Under the pieces are notes generated by a model. The model did not search any database and was not told the origin of the DNA. It was given only the letters and a program-made list of their open reading frames with translations. A stretch of DNA of 64,000 bases from contig NC_133059.1 in the NCBI RefSeq assembly GCF_048771995.1, forward strand, positions 3,027,001 to 3,091,000. Reading direction: 5' to 3'. Made by a program: the position numbers and the translations under genes. This document shows, piece by piece, positions 37,450-46,700 of the stretch. This DNA comes from Taeniopygia guttata. Taxonomy: Eukaryota; Chordata; Aves; Passeriformes; Estrildidae. The first letter of the stretch is position 1. Every line of letters starts with the position of its first letter.

Positions 37450-40400
37450 CAGGATAACTGCATGAGGCCTTCCGCTTCACCTACCTGCCCCAGGACACCG
37501 GTAACTAACCAGTTAACTAACCAGTTAACTAACTAACTAACCAACCGGGTTAACTAACCGGGTTAACTAACTAACTAACCAACCGGGTTAACTAACCGGG
37601 TTAACTAACTAACTAACTAACTAACTAACTCACTAACCAACCGAACAGCCGGTGCAGGTGGAGCTGTTCCTGCAGCGCCTCACGGACAGCGACATAACTG
37701 ACTAACCGGGTTAACTAACCAGGATAACCAGGATAACTAACCAGGAAAACTGACTGGGATAACTAACTAACTAACCGGGATAACTAACTAACCAGGATAA
37801 CTATCTAACCAGGATAACTAACTAACTAACAGGGATAACTAACCGGGATAACTAACTAACCGGGATAACAGGATGGGGCACTGGGAACAGCCGGTGCAGG
37901 TACTGATAACCGGGATAACTAACTAACCGGGATAACCAACTAACCAGGATAACTAACTAACCGGGATAGCTAACTAACCGGGATAACCAACTAACCAGGA
38001 TAACCAACTAACCAGGATAACCAACTAACCGGGATAACTAACTAACCGGGATAACCAACTAACCAGGATAACCAACTAACCGGGATAACCAACTAACCGG
38101 GATAACTAACTAACCGGGATAACTAACTAACTGGGATACCTGACTGGGATAACTAACTGACTGGGATAACTAATAACCGGGACAACTAACCAGCATAACC
38201 AACTGGGATAACTAACCAGGATAACTGACTAACCGGGATAACTAACTGCGATAGCTAACCGGGATAACTAACTGGGATAACTAACCAGGATAAGCAACGG
38301 GGATAACTAACCAGGATAACTAACCGGGATAACTAACAGGGATAACTAACCGGGATAACTAACCAGGATAACTAACCCGGATAACCAACAGGGATAACTA
38401 ACAGCCATAACTAACCAGGATAGCTAACTGGGATAACCAACTGGGATAACTAACCGTGATCACTAACCGGGATAACTAACCGGGATAACTAACTAACTGG
38501 CATAACTAACCGGGATAACCAACCGGGATAACTAACGAGGATAAATAATCGGGATAACTAACCGGGATAACTAACCAGGACAACTAACCGGGATAACTAA
38601 CCAGGATAACTAACCAGGACAACTAACCGGGATAACTAACCAGGATAACTCCCGGTGTAATTAATTACCTCCCGCTGTAATTAATTAACTCCCGCTGTAA
38701 TTAATTAATTAATTCCCGGTGTAATTAATTAATTAACCCCCGCTGTAATTAACCCCACAGACAGTTACCGGGTGCAGGTGAAGCGCAAACGGGGAATGCC
38801 CGAACTGCTCGAGGGGCTCTCGGCAACTGGTGCGGACTGGGAGGGACTGGTTTATACTGGGGGGAACTGGGAGGGACTGGGACAAACTGGAACAAACTGG
38901 GAGGGACTGGGAGGGACTGGGAGGGACTGGGAGGGGTTAAAGGGGGACTGGGAGGGACTGGGAGGGACTGGGATTAACTGGGAGGGACTGGGAGGGACTG
39001 GGAGGGACTGGGAGGGACTGGGACAGACTGGGAGGGAACTGGGAGGGACTGGGTTATACTGGGAGGGACTGGGAGGGACTGGGGGGAACTGGGAGGGATT
39101 TTGGGAAAATTTGGGATGAATTTGGGAGGATTTGAGGGGATTTGGGGGGAATTTGGGGGAATTTTGGAGATATTTTGGGGGGATTTTTGGGAAATTTTTG
39201 GGGGGATTTTAGGGATATTTTTGGGGGCATTTTTGGGAAATTTGGGGATATTTTTTGGGAATATTTAGGGGATTTTGGTGGGGTTTTGGGAAATTTGGGG
39301 AATTTTTGGGGGAGATTTTGGGGGAATTTGGGGATATTTTGGGGGGATTTTGAGGGTGATTTTGGGGAATTTGGGGATATTTTTGGGGGGTTTTTGGGGA
39401 TATTTTGAGGGGGATTTTGGGGGAATTTGGGGATATTTTTGGAGGGTTTTTTGGGGGTATTTTGGGGGAATTTGGGGATATTTTTGGTAATTTGGGAATA
39501 TTTTTGGGGGGGTTTGAGGGGGATTTTGGGAATTTTGGGGATATTTTTTGGGGGTTTTTGGGGGATTTTTGGTGGGATTTGGAGGGAGATTTTGGGGGAA
39601 TTTGGGGATATTTTTGGGGGTATTTTGGGGATTTTTTGGGGGATATTTTTGGGGGATATTTTTGGGGGTATTTCGGGGATATTTTTGGGGGAACTTGGGG
39701 ATATTTTTGGGGGGTTTTTGGGGGGGATTTTGAGGGGGATTTTGGGGGAATTTGGGGAATTTTTGGGGGAATTTGGGGATATTTTTGGGGTCTTTTGGGG
39801 GGGATTTTGGGGTAATTTGGAGATATTTTTGGGGGGGATTTTGAGGGGGATTTTGGGAAATTTGGGATATTTTTGTGGGGATTTTTGTGGGGATTTGGGG
39901 ATATTTTTGGGGGTATTTTGGGGATATTTTTGGAGGTATTTTGGGGGATTTTTTTGGGGTATTTTGGGGAAATTTGGGGATATTTTTGGGGAATTTGGGG
40001 AAATTTTGGGGGTATTTTTGGGGTATTTTGGGGGAACTTGGGGATCATTTTGGGCGATTTTGAGGGGGATTTTTGGGGGAATTTGGGGATTTTTTGCGGG
40101 ATTTTTGGGGGCATTTTGGGGAATTTGGGGATAGATTTGGGGGATTTTGAAGGGGATTTTAGGGGAATTTGGGGATATTTTGGGGGTATTTTGTGGCTAT
40201 TTTGGGGGTATTTTTGGGGATATTTTGGGGATATTTTTGTGGGTATTTTGGGGGTATTTTGGGAGTATTTTGGGGTTATTTTGGGGGTCCCGGTGCCGTG
40301 ACCCCCCCCCCGGTGCCCCCAGACCCGTTCGGGATCGAGGCCAAGCGCAGGAAGAAGCCCCCGGGGTACCTGGAGCACTTCGTCCCCCTGGGCCCCCCAG

Positions 40401-41915
40401 GTGCGACCCCAAATCCCAAATTTACCCCCCAAAATCCCAAATTTACCCCCCCAAAATCCCAAATTTACCCCCCAAAATCCCAAATTTCCTCTCCAAATCC
40501 CAATCTCCCATTAATCCCCAATTCCCCCCCAAAAAAAACCCAATTTGTCCTCTAAAAATCCCATTTTCCCCCCAAAATAATACAAATTTTCTCCCTTAAA
40601 ATCCAAATTTCCCCCTAAATCCCAATTCCCTCCCCACAAATTCCCATTTTCCTCCCAAATTCCCGATTTCCCTCCAAAAATCCCGGAGTTTTTCCTCCCA
40701 AATCCCCAATTTCTCCCCAGAATTCCCAATTCCCCTCCCCAATCCCATTTTATTTCTTAAAAAATTCCCATTTTCTCCCCTAAAATCCCCATTCCTCCCC
40801 CCCAAAATTCCCAATTCCCTGCAAGATCCCAATTTTCCCCCCAAAATCCCATTTTATTTCCCAAAAATTTCCCCCCCCAAAATTCCCATTTCCCCCCCAA
40901 ATTCCCATTTCTCCACAAATTCCCGATTTTCCTCCCCGAATCCCATTTTTCCCATTAAAAATTCCCAATTTTCCCCCACAAATCCAATTTTTCCTTCCCA
41001 AAATCCCCAATTCCCCCCCAAAATTCCCAATTTTCCCCCCTAAAATTCCCATTTTCTCCCCCAAAATCCCCAATTTCCCCCAAAAATCCCATTTTTCCCC
41101 CCCAAAATTCCCATTTTCTCCCCCCAAAATCCTCAATTTCCCCCCAAAATTCCCATTTTTCTCCCCCAAAATTCCCATTTCCCCCCCCAAATTCCCATTT
41201 TCCCCTCCCAAAATTCCCATTTTTCCCCCAAAACTCCCATTTCTCCCCCAAAATTCCCATTTCCCCCCCAAAATCCCCAATTTTCCCCCAAAATCCCATT
41301 TTTCCCTTCCAAAATTCCCAATTTTCCCCCACAAATCCAATTCTTCCCTTCCAAAATCCCCAATTCCCCCCCAAAATTCCCAATTTTCCCCCACAAATCC
41401 AATTTTCCCCCCCAAATTCCCATTTTTCCCCCCCAAAATTCCCATTTTCCCCCCCAAAATTCCCATTTTCCCCCTAAGTTCCCGATTTTCCTCCCCAAAT
41501 CCCATTTTATTTCCCAAAAATTTTCCATTTCCCCCCCCAAATTCCCATTTTCTCCCCAAAATTCCCATTTTCTCCCCCGAAATTCCCGATTTTCCCCCCA
41601 AAATTCCCATTTTCCCGATTTCCCGCAGACGGCGCCTTCCCGGCCGATCCGGAGCCTCTGGATCCCCTTCCCCAACTCTTCGCCCCCTTCGGGGTGTCCC
41701 GGGCGGAATTCCCGAAATTCCCGGAATTCCCGGAATTCCCGGAATTCCCGGAGTTCCCCAAGTTCCCGGAATTCCCGGAGCTGCCGAAATTCCCGGAATT
41801 CCCGGAATTCCCGCTGGGCCCGGAGCTGCTCCTGGCCGAGCCCCCCCCGGCCGGGGACCCCCCCCCCATTTCCAGCCTCTTGGGGTCCCACCTCTTCCCG
41901 GGGGGGGAGGGCTGA
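13194..41915 (+). CDS. RELB: RELB, NF-kappaB subunit of the non-canonical pathway
   Basis: Transcription factor RelB, which with p52 or p50 binds kappaB DNA in the nucleus. The 12 exons are 13194-13209, 13511-13564, 14746-14754, 16008-16363, 20983-21140, 25619-25710, 26688-26819, 28744-28848, 35456-35671, 38761-38829, 40323-40400 and 41629-41915. They join to 1572 nt, 523 codons plus stop, with every phase consistent. The Rel homology N-domain starts near residue 100 with [20 protein letters not shown], the DNA-recognition loop (R116 to C121). [47 protein letters not shown] and [19 protein letters not shown] follow. The second immunoglobulin-like domain is encoded mostly by exons 8 and 9. Basic clusters KRKR (387-390) and KRRKK (410-414) are nuclear localisation candidates. 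The C-terminus is shorter than in mammals (579 residues) and carries 12 EFP-type triplets. Seven ends of exons lie inside large tandem arrays. Only the first two exons are uncertain. Confidence 0.96.
13215..14740. repeat. RELB introns 1 and 2 minisatellites
   Basis: Near 13240-13365 there are three units of about 36 bp (ggatccccccggtgg core). 13575-13970 holds 15-24-bp gtgtcccctcccg units. 13985-14740 is cccggttttccccc pyrimidine repeat that serves as the polypyrimidine tract of the microexon. Only exon 2 interrupts it. Confidence 0.8.
13511..13564 (+). CDS. RELB: RELB candidate coding exon 2
   Basis: It reads [17 protein letters not shown] after the split Gly, with donor ACAG-gtaaag. The acceptor cccggtag has a weak pyrimidine tract. 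The end of the exon lines up with the mammalian segment that runs into TDELEI once the microexon is added, which supports the donor and frame more than the acceptor. Confidence 0.6.
14746..14754 (+). CDS. RELB: RELB 9-nt microexon
   Basis: Nine bases, ATGATTTGG, sit between a long pyrimidine tract ending ttttccag and the donor gtgagt. With phase 1 on both sides they give Asp-Asp-Leu and turn the junction into [16 protein letters not shown]. This aligns residue for residue with mammalian TDELEIIDEYIKENGF. Without the microexon the frame survives but three conserved residues are lost. Confidence 0.8.
14820..16000. repeat. RELB intron 3 simple repeats
   Basis: 14820-15175 is gggaattcgggatttgg type. 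15190-16000 is C-rich cccccgaaattcccg type. Neither shows exon copies. Confidence 0.8.
16008..16363 (+). CDS. RELB: RELB exon 4, start of the Rel homology domain
   Basis: It encodes residues 27-145: [12 protein letters not shown], a Pro/Arg-rich linker with RDPP repeats, a Lys/Glu stretch, and [20 protein letters not shown]. It ends in [18 protein letters not shown]. The donor GAG-gtgcga is weak. The last roughly 60 bases with the donor are the core of the array that follows. Confidence 0.97.
16364..19788. repeat. RELB exon 4 donor array, about 160-bp units, about 21 extra copies
   Basis: Each unit repeats the exon 4 end (Ser-Ile-Leu-Gly-Glu-Ser-Ser to Ser-Ile-Glu) and the donor gtgcga or gtggga. 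Then come 12-15-bp accgggaattaccggg and accgggagaa subrepeats. Subtypes differ at the Glu-Ser-Asn codons (gagagc, gggacc, gaggcc). Exon-like copies follow at 16496 onward, every 125-190 bp, to about 19720. Confidence 0.93.
19789..20982. repeat. RELB exon 5 acceptor array, about 12 extra copies
   Basis: Each unit has a ttttccag acceptor and the first 20-30 bases of exon 5 (Leu-Arg-Gly-Cys-Gly-Ser-Ile-Pro), then attcccgtt spacers. Acceptors lie near 20003, 20068, 20160, 20248, 20336, 20410, 20491, 20594, 20666, 20748 and 20836. The real one is at 20982. Confidence 0.92.
20983..21140 (+). CDS. RELB: RELB exon 5, Rel homology domain
   Basis: It reads [20 protein letters not shown], then [15 protein letters not shown], then [14 protein letters not shown]. 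The acceptor is ggtgttttccag and the donor is ACAG-gtcagg. Copies of its first bases fill the upstream intron and copies of its last bases fill the downstream intron. This is the only copy holding the whole exon. Confidence 0.97.
21141..25520. repeat. RELB exon 5 donor array, about 178-bp units, about 24 extra copies
   Basis: Each unit repeats the end of exon 5 ([10 protein letters not shown]) and the gtcagg or gtcaga donor. A ccgggaattttcc segment and tttttgggcattt repeats follow. Subtypes alternate between ctcctcagg and ctgctgcgg versions of the Leu-Arg codons. Unit length is very regular. Confidence 0.94.
25619..25710 (+). CDS. RELB: RELB exon 6
   Basis: It completes the split Ser and reads [20 protein letters not shown], then [10 protein letters not shown], as in mammalian RELB. 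The acceptor is cccggcag and the donor is AAAG-gtcaga. No copies of either end are seen. Confidence 0.97.
25711..26685. repeat. pyrimidine-rich RELB intron 6
   Basis: Repeats of ttccccatttctgcccc over 26130-26650. A diverged copy of the exon 7 acceptor end lies near 26033-26052. No other signal is seen. Confidence 0.78.
26688..26819 (+). CDS. RELB: RELB exon 7
   Basis: It reads [20 protein letters not shown], then [18 protein letters not shown], then PIFDK. The donor is AAGA followed by gtgagt. The last roughly 40 bases with the donor recur four more times downstream. A weak copy of the acceptor end (ttccag followed by a diverged exon start) lies near 26033. Confidence 0.97.
26820..27560. 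repeat. RELB exon 7 donor array, about 140-200-bp units, 4 extra copies
   Basis: Exon-like parts ([12 protein letters not shown]) with gtgagt donors end near 27018, 27160, 27335 and 27500. The spacers are caaaacagcccc repeats. All four extra donors are identical to the real one. Confidence 0.92.
27560..28740. repeat. A-rich RELB intron 7 right part
   Basis: aaaaattcccccaaa repeats with several 150-bp units bearing aaataaaaaagaattccag. Purely intronic; no exon copies. Confidence 0.75.
28744..28848 (+). CDS. RELB: RELB exon 8
   Basis: It reads [18 protein letters not shown], then [16 protein letters not shown], the linker and start of the dimerisation domain. The acceptor is cccgcag and the donor is AAAG-gtgcgc. 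The downstream intron is a short-unit minisatellite without exon copies. Confidence 0.97.
28850..30650. repeat. cacctgggcaca minisatellite, RELB intron 8
   Basis: About 10-14-bp units with longer duplications on top. A block around gctgttgcacatctggg at 29280-29370 recurs at 30290-30380. A roughly 70-bp block at 30010 recurs at 30078. No splice-site copies are seen. Confidence 0.85.
30655..35455. repeat. RELB exon 9 acceptor array, about 38 extra copies
   Basis: Each unit has ttttttccag and the first 57 bases of exon 9 (Glu-Asp-Ile-Ala-Val-Val-Phe to Arg-Ala-Asp-Phe-Ser). catatcccaaatccc repeats follow up to the next acceptor. Units run about 55-200 bp. Subtypes encode Arg-Arg-Ala-Pro, Arg-Arg-His-Pro, Arg-Arg-Pro-Pro and the odd Trp-Trp-Lys-Ser and Trp-Gln-Glu-Pro. 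About seven units are truncated right after gtggtgttcc. Confidence 0.95.
35456..35671 (+). CDS. RELB: RELB exon 9, dimerisation domain
   Basis: It reads [20 protein letters not shown], then [18 protein letters not shown], then [20 protein letters not shown], then PPDT. The acceptor is ttttttccag and the donor is ACCG-gtaacc. It is the last of about 39 acceptor-end copies and the first of about 13 donor-end copies, and the only one carrying the central Ala-Asp-Val-His part. Confidence 0.97.
35672..37500. repeat. RELB exon 9 donor array, about 145-bp units, about 12 extra copies
   Basis: Each unit repeats the exon end from gaggtgttcctgcag to gacaccg with the gtaacc donor, then an actaactaacc spacer. 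Each also has a taacag acceptor-like site, so a 91-nt pseudoexon is possible, which would shift the frame. The last units (after 37377) are broken by pure (CTAA)n. Confidence 0.94.
37500..38755. repeat. gataactaaccggg satellite, RELB intron 9
   Basis: 12-20-bp units of aactaaccgggat type, with small exon 9 remnants at about 37660-37690 and 37880-37900, ending in ttaattaa repeats beside exon 10. Confidence 0.85.
38761..38829 (+). CDS. RELB: RELB exon 10 with KRKR nuclear localisation signal
   Basis: It reads [20 protein letters not shown], then SAT. The KRKRGMP core equals the mammalian one. The acceptor is aaccccacag and the donor is ACTG-gtgcgg. The downstream actggg minisatellite resembles the exon end and may derive from it. 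Confidence 0.95.
38832..40300. repeat. RELB intron 10: gactgggaggg then ttttgggggat repeats
   Basis: 38832-39105 is a 9-10-bp gactgggag repeat resembling the end of exon 10. 39110-40300 is G/T-rich ggggatatttttggg repeat with frequent G-runs on the sense strand. Confidence 0.83.
40323..40400 (+). CDS. RELB: RELB exon 11
   Basis: It reads [20 protein letters not shown], then VPLGPP, matching mammalian DPHGIESKRRKK. The acceptor is ggtgcccccag and the donor is CCAG-gtgcga. Confidence 0.95.
40401..41628. repeat. C/A/T-rich RELB intron 11
   Basis: Repeats of aaaattcccatttt and ccccccaaaattcc. Part of it recurs in blocks of about 330 bp (40950-41060 against 41280-41400). No coding signal. Confidence 0.78.
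41629..41915 (+). CDS. RELB: RELB last exon, short transactivation region with EFP repeats
   Basis: Residues 429-523 and a TGA stop at 41913. It opens [20 protein letters not shown]. Residues 455-490 (41706-41813) are 12 triplets of EFP, KFP or ELP type. The end, [14 protein letters not shown], resembles the mammalian SLVGSNMFPN region. Human RELB has a longer C-terminal region here, so most of it is missing or replaced. The acceptor is tttcccgcag. Confidence 0.93.
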
Positions 41916-43745
41916 GCCTTCCCAAAATTCCCAAAATTCCCAAAAATACTCCCAAAATCCTCCCAAAATCATCCCAAAATCCCCCTCAGAATCCCCCTTG
42001 GAATCCCCAAAAAATCTCCCCAAAATTCCCAAAAATCCGCCTCCAGATCCTCCCCAAATCCCCCTCGGAATCCCCAAAAATCTTCCCAAAATCCCCCCAA
42101 AATTCCCAAAAACTCCCCTCAAAATCCCCCCCAAAATTCCCAAAAATCCTTCCAAAATCATCCCAAAATCATCCTAAAATCCCCCTCGGAATCCTCCTCG
42201 GAATTCCCAAAAATCCTCCCAAAATCATCCCAAAATTCCCAAAAATCCTCCCCAAATCCCCCTCAGAATCCTCCTCATGATCCCCAAAAATCCGCCCAAA
42301 ATCCCCCCAAAATCGCCCCAAAAATTCCCAAAAATTCCCCTCCCAATCCTCCCCAAATCTCCCTCAGAATTCCCCTCGGAATTCCCAAAAATCCTCCCAA
42401 AATCATCCCAAAATTCCCAAAAATCCTCCCCAAATCATCCCCAAATCCTCCTCAGAATCCCCCTCGGAATTCCCAAAAATTCTCCCAAAATAATCCCAAA
42501 ATTCCCAAAAATCCCCCTCCAGATCCTCCCCAAATCCCCCTCGGAATCCCCATTGGAATTCCCAAAAATCCTCCCAAAATCATCCCAAAATCATCCCCCA
42601 AATTCCCAAAAATCCCCCTCCAGATCCTCCCCAAATCCCCCTCGGAATCCCCAAAAATCTTCCCAAAATCCCCCCAAAATTCCCAAAAACTCCCCTCAAA
42701 ATCCCCCCCAAAATTCCCAAAAATCCTTCCAAAATCATCCCAAAATCATCCTAAAATCCCCCTCGGAATCCTCCTCGGAATTCCCAAAAATCCTCCCAAA
42801 ATCATCCCAAAATTCCCAAAAATCCTCCCCAAATCCCCCTCAGAATCCTCCTCATGATCCCCAAAAATCCGCCCAAAATCCCCCCAAAATCGCCCCAAAA
42901 ATTCCCAAAAATTCCCCTCCCAATCCTCCCCAAATCTCCCTCAGAATTCCCCTCGGAATTCCCAAAAATCCTCCCAAAATCATCCCAAAATTCCCAAAAA
43001 TCCTCCCCAAATCATCCCCAAATCCTCCTCAGAATCCCCCTCGGAATTCCCAAAAATTCTCCCAAAATAATCCCAAAATTCCCAAAAATCCCCCTCCAGA
43101 TCCTCCCCAAATCCCCCTCGGAATCCCCATTGGAATTCCCAAAAATCCTCCCAAAATCATCCCAAAATCATCCCCCAAATTCCCAAAAATCCCCCTCCAA
43201 ATCCTCCCCAAATCCCCCTCGGAATCCCCATTGCAATTCCCAAAAATTCTCCCAAAATCCCCCCAAAATTCCCAAAAATCCACACGAAATCCTTCCAAAA
43301 TCCTTCCAAAATCTCTCAAAATCCCCCCAAAATCCCAAAAATCCCCACCAGATCCTTCCAAAATCCCCCTGGAAATCCTCCTTGGAATTCCCAAAAATCC
43401 TCCCAAAATCCCCTCGAAATCCTCCCAAAATTCCCAAAAATCCACATGATATCCTTCCAAAATTCCCGAAAATCCACACGAAATCCTTCCAAAATTCCCC
43501 AAAATCCACATGAAATCCTTCCAAAATTCCCAAAAATCCCCACAAGATCCTTCCAATATTCCCAAAAATCCCTCTCCAAATCCTCCCAAAATCACCCCCA
43601 AATTCCCAAAAAATCCTCCCAAAAATCCTCCCAAAATCCCCCTCAAAATTCCCAAAAAATCCTCCCAAAATCCTCCCAAAATTCCCAAAAATCCGCACGA
43701 AATCCTTCCAAAAACCCCCAAAATTCCCAAAATTCTTCAGGATTT
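41916..43745 (+). repeat. RELB 3' UTR or flank repeats with a 577-bp tandem duplication
   Basis: atcctcccaaaatc repeats follow the stop codon. A block at about 42040-42617 recurs almost exactly 577 bp later (about 42617-43194). No gene is seen. Confidence 0.8.
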
Positions 43746-43752
43746 TGTGTGG

Positions 43753-43758
43753 AATAAA
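43753..43758 (+). terminator. RELB: candidate RELB poly(A) signal
   Basis: AATAAA lies 1.84 kb after the RELB stop, at the end of the C/A-rich 3' repeats and just before the 23-bp minisatellite, with a G/T-rich stretch soon after. If used, the 3' UTR is almost wholly tandem repeat. Confidence 0.55.
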
Positions 43759-43779
43759 ATAATGGATGAACAGCCACGA

Positions 43780-46700
43780 GTGGGTTTGGAACTGGGACCA
43801 GTATGGAACTGGAACTGGGACCAGTTTGGGGCTGGAACTGGGACCAGTTTGGGGCTGGAACTGGGACCAGTATGGAACTGGGACTGGGACCAGTTTGGGA
43901 CAGGAACTGGGACCAGTATGGAACTGGAACTGGGACCAGTTTGGGGCTGGAACTGGGACCAGTTTGGAACTGGAACTGGGACCAGTTTGGAACTGGAACT
44001 GGGACCAGTATGGAACTGGGACCAGTTTGGGGCTGGGACTGGGACCAGTATGGAACTGGAACTGGGACCAGTATGGAACTGGAACTGGGACCAGTTTGGG
44101 GCTGGAACTGGGACCAGTTTGGGGCCGGAACTGGGACCAGTTTGGGGCTGGAACTGGGACCAGTTTGGGGCTGGAACTGGGACCAGTATGGAACTGGAAC
44201 TGGGACCAGTCTGGGGCTGGAACTGGGACCAGTATGGAACTGGAACTGGGACCAGTATGGAACTGGAACTGGGACCAGTTTGGGGCTGGAACTGGGACCA
44301 GTATGGAACTGGAACTGGGACCAGTATGGAACTGGAACTGGGACCAGTTTGGGGCTGGAACTGGGACCAGTTTGGGGCTGGGACTGGGACCAGTATGGAA
44401 CTGGAACTGGGACCAGTTTGGGGCCGGAACTGGGACCAGTCTGGGGCTGGAACTGGGACCAGTTTGGGGCTGGAACTGGGACCAGTATGGAACTGGAACT
44501 GGGACCAGTCTGGGGCTGGAACTGGGACCAGTTTGGGGCTGGAACTGGGACCAGTTTGGAACTGGAACTGGGACCAGTATGGAACTGGAACTGGGACCAG
44601 TTTGGGGCTGGGACTGGGACCAGTTTGGGGCTGGAACTGGGACCAGTATGGAACTGGAACTGGGACCAGTTTGGGGCTGGAACTGGGACCAGTATGGAAC
44701 TGGAACTGGGACCAGTTTGGGGCTGGAACTGGGACCAGTATGGAACTGGGACTGGGACCAGTTTGGGGCTGGAACTGGGACCAGTATGGAACTGGAACTG
44801 GGACCAGTATGGGGCTGGAACTGGGACCAGTATGGGGCTGGAACTGGGACCAGTTTGGGGCTGGAACTGGGACCAGTTTGGAACTGGAACTGGGACCAGT
44901 TTGGGGCTGGAACTGGGACCAGTTTGGGGCTGGAACTGGGACCAGTTTGGGGCTGGAACTGGGACCAGTGTGGAACTGGAACTGGGACCAGTATGGAACT
45001 GGAACTGGGACCAGTATGGAACTGGAACTGGGACCAGTATGGAACTGGAACTGGGACCAGTATGGAACTGGAACTGGGACCAGTTTGGGGCTGGAACTGG
45101 GACCAGTTTGGGGCTGGAACTGGGACCAGTTTGGGGCTGGAACTGGGACCAGTTTGGAACTGGAACTGGGACCAGTATGGAACTGGAACTGGGACCAGTC
45201 TGGGGCTGGAACTGGGACCAGTATGGAACTGGAACTGGGACCAGTATGGAACTGGAACTGGGACCAGTATGGAACTGGAACTGGGACCAGTATGGAACTG
45301 GAACTGGGACCAGTCTGGGGCTGGAACTGGGACCAGTTTGGAACTGGAACTGGGACCAGTATGGAACTGGAACTGGGACCAGTTTGGGGCTGGAACTGGG
45401 ACCAGTTTGGGGCTGGAACTGGGACCAGTATGGAACTGGAACTGGGACCAGTATGGAACTGGAACTGGGACCAGTTTGGGGCTGGAACTGGGACCAGTTT
45501 GGAACTGGAACTGGGACCAGTATGGAACTGGAACTGGGACCAGTTTGGGGCTGGAACTGGGACCAGTTTGGGGCTGGAACTGGGACCAGTTTGGGGCTGG
45601 AACTGGGACCAGTTTGGGGCTGGAACTGGGACCAGTTTGGGGCTGGAACTGGGACCAGTATGGAACTGGAACTGGGACCAGTATGGGGCTGGAACTGGGA
45701 CCAGTTTGGGGCTGGAACTGGGACCAGTATGGAACTGGAACTGGGACCAGTTTGGGGCTGGGACTGGGACCAGTTTGGAACTGGAACTGGGACCAGTTTG
45801 GGGCTGGAACTGGGACCAGTTTGGGGCTGGAAGTGGGACCAGTTTGGGGCTGGAACTGGGACCAGTATGGAACTGGAACTGGGACCAGTTTGGGGCTGGA
45901 AGTGGGACCAGTTTGGGGCTGGAACTGGGACCAGTATGGAACTGGGACTGGGACCAGTATGGAACTGGAACTGGGACCAGTATGGAACTGGAACTGGGAC
46001 CAGTTTGGGGCTGGAACTGGGACCAGTTTGGGGCTGGAACTGGGACCAGTTTGGGGCTGGAACTGGGACCAGTTTGGGGCTGGAACTGGGACCAGTTTGG
46101 GGCTGGAACTGGGACCAGTTTGGGACTGGGACTGGGACCAGTATGGAACTGGAACTGGGACCAGTATGGAACTGGAACTGGGACCAGTTTGGGGTTGGAA
46201 CTGGGACCAGTTTGGGGCTGGAACTGGGACCAGTTTGGGGCTGGAACTGGGACCAGTTTGGGGCTGGGACTGGGACCAGTATGGAACTGGAACTGGGACC
46301 AGTATGGAACTGGAACTGGGACCAGTCTGGGGCTGGAACTGGGACCAGTTTGGGGCTGGGACTGGGACCAGTATGGAACTGGAACTGGGACCAGTTTGGG
46401 GCTGGGACTGGGACCAGTATGGAACTGGAACTGGGACCAGTATGGAACTGGAACTGGGACCAGTTTGGGGCTGGAACTGGGACCAGTATGGAACTGGAAC
46501 TGGGACCAGTATGGAACTGGAACTGGGACCAGTTTGGAACTGGAACTGGGACCAGTTTGGGGCTGGAACTGGGACCAGTTTGGGGCTGGAACTGGGACCA
46601 GTTTGGGGCTGGAACTGGGACCAGTATGGAACTGGAACTGGGACCAGTATGGAACTGGAACTGGGACCAGTTTGGGGCTGGAACTGGGACCAGTATGGAA

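Noticed and set aside
37400-37450. (CTAA)n considered as a telomere-like or origin element
   Set aside because: Not the vertebrate telomere repeat; a simple slippage tract inside the exon 9 donor array.
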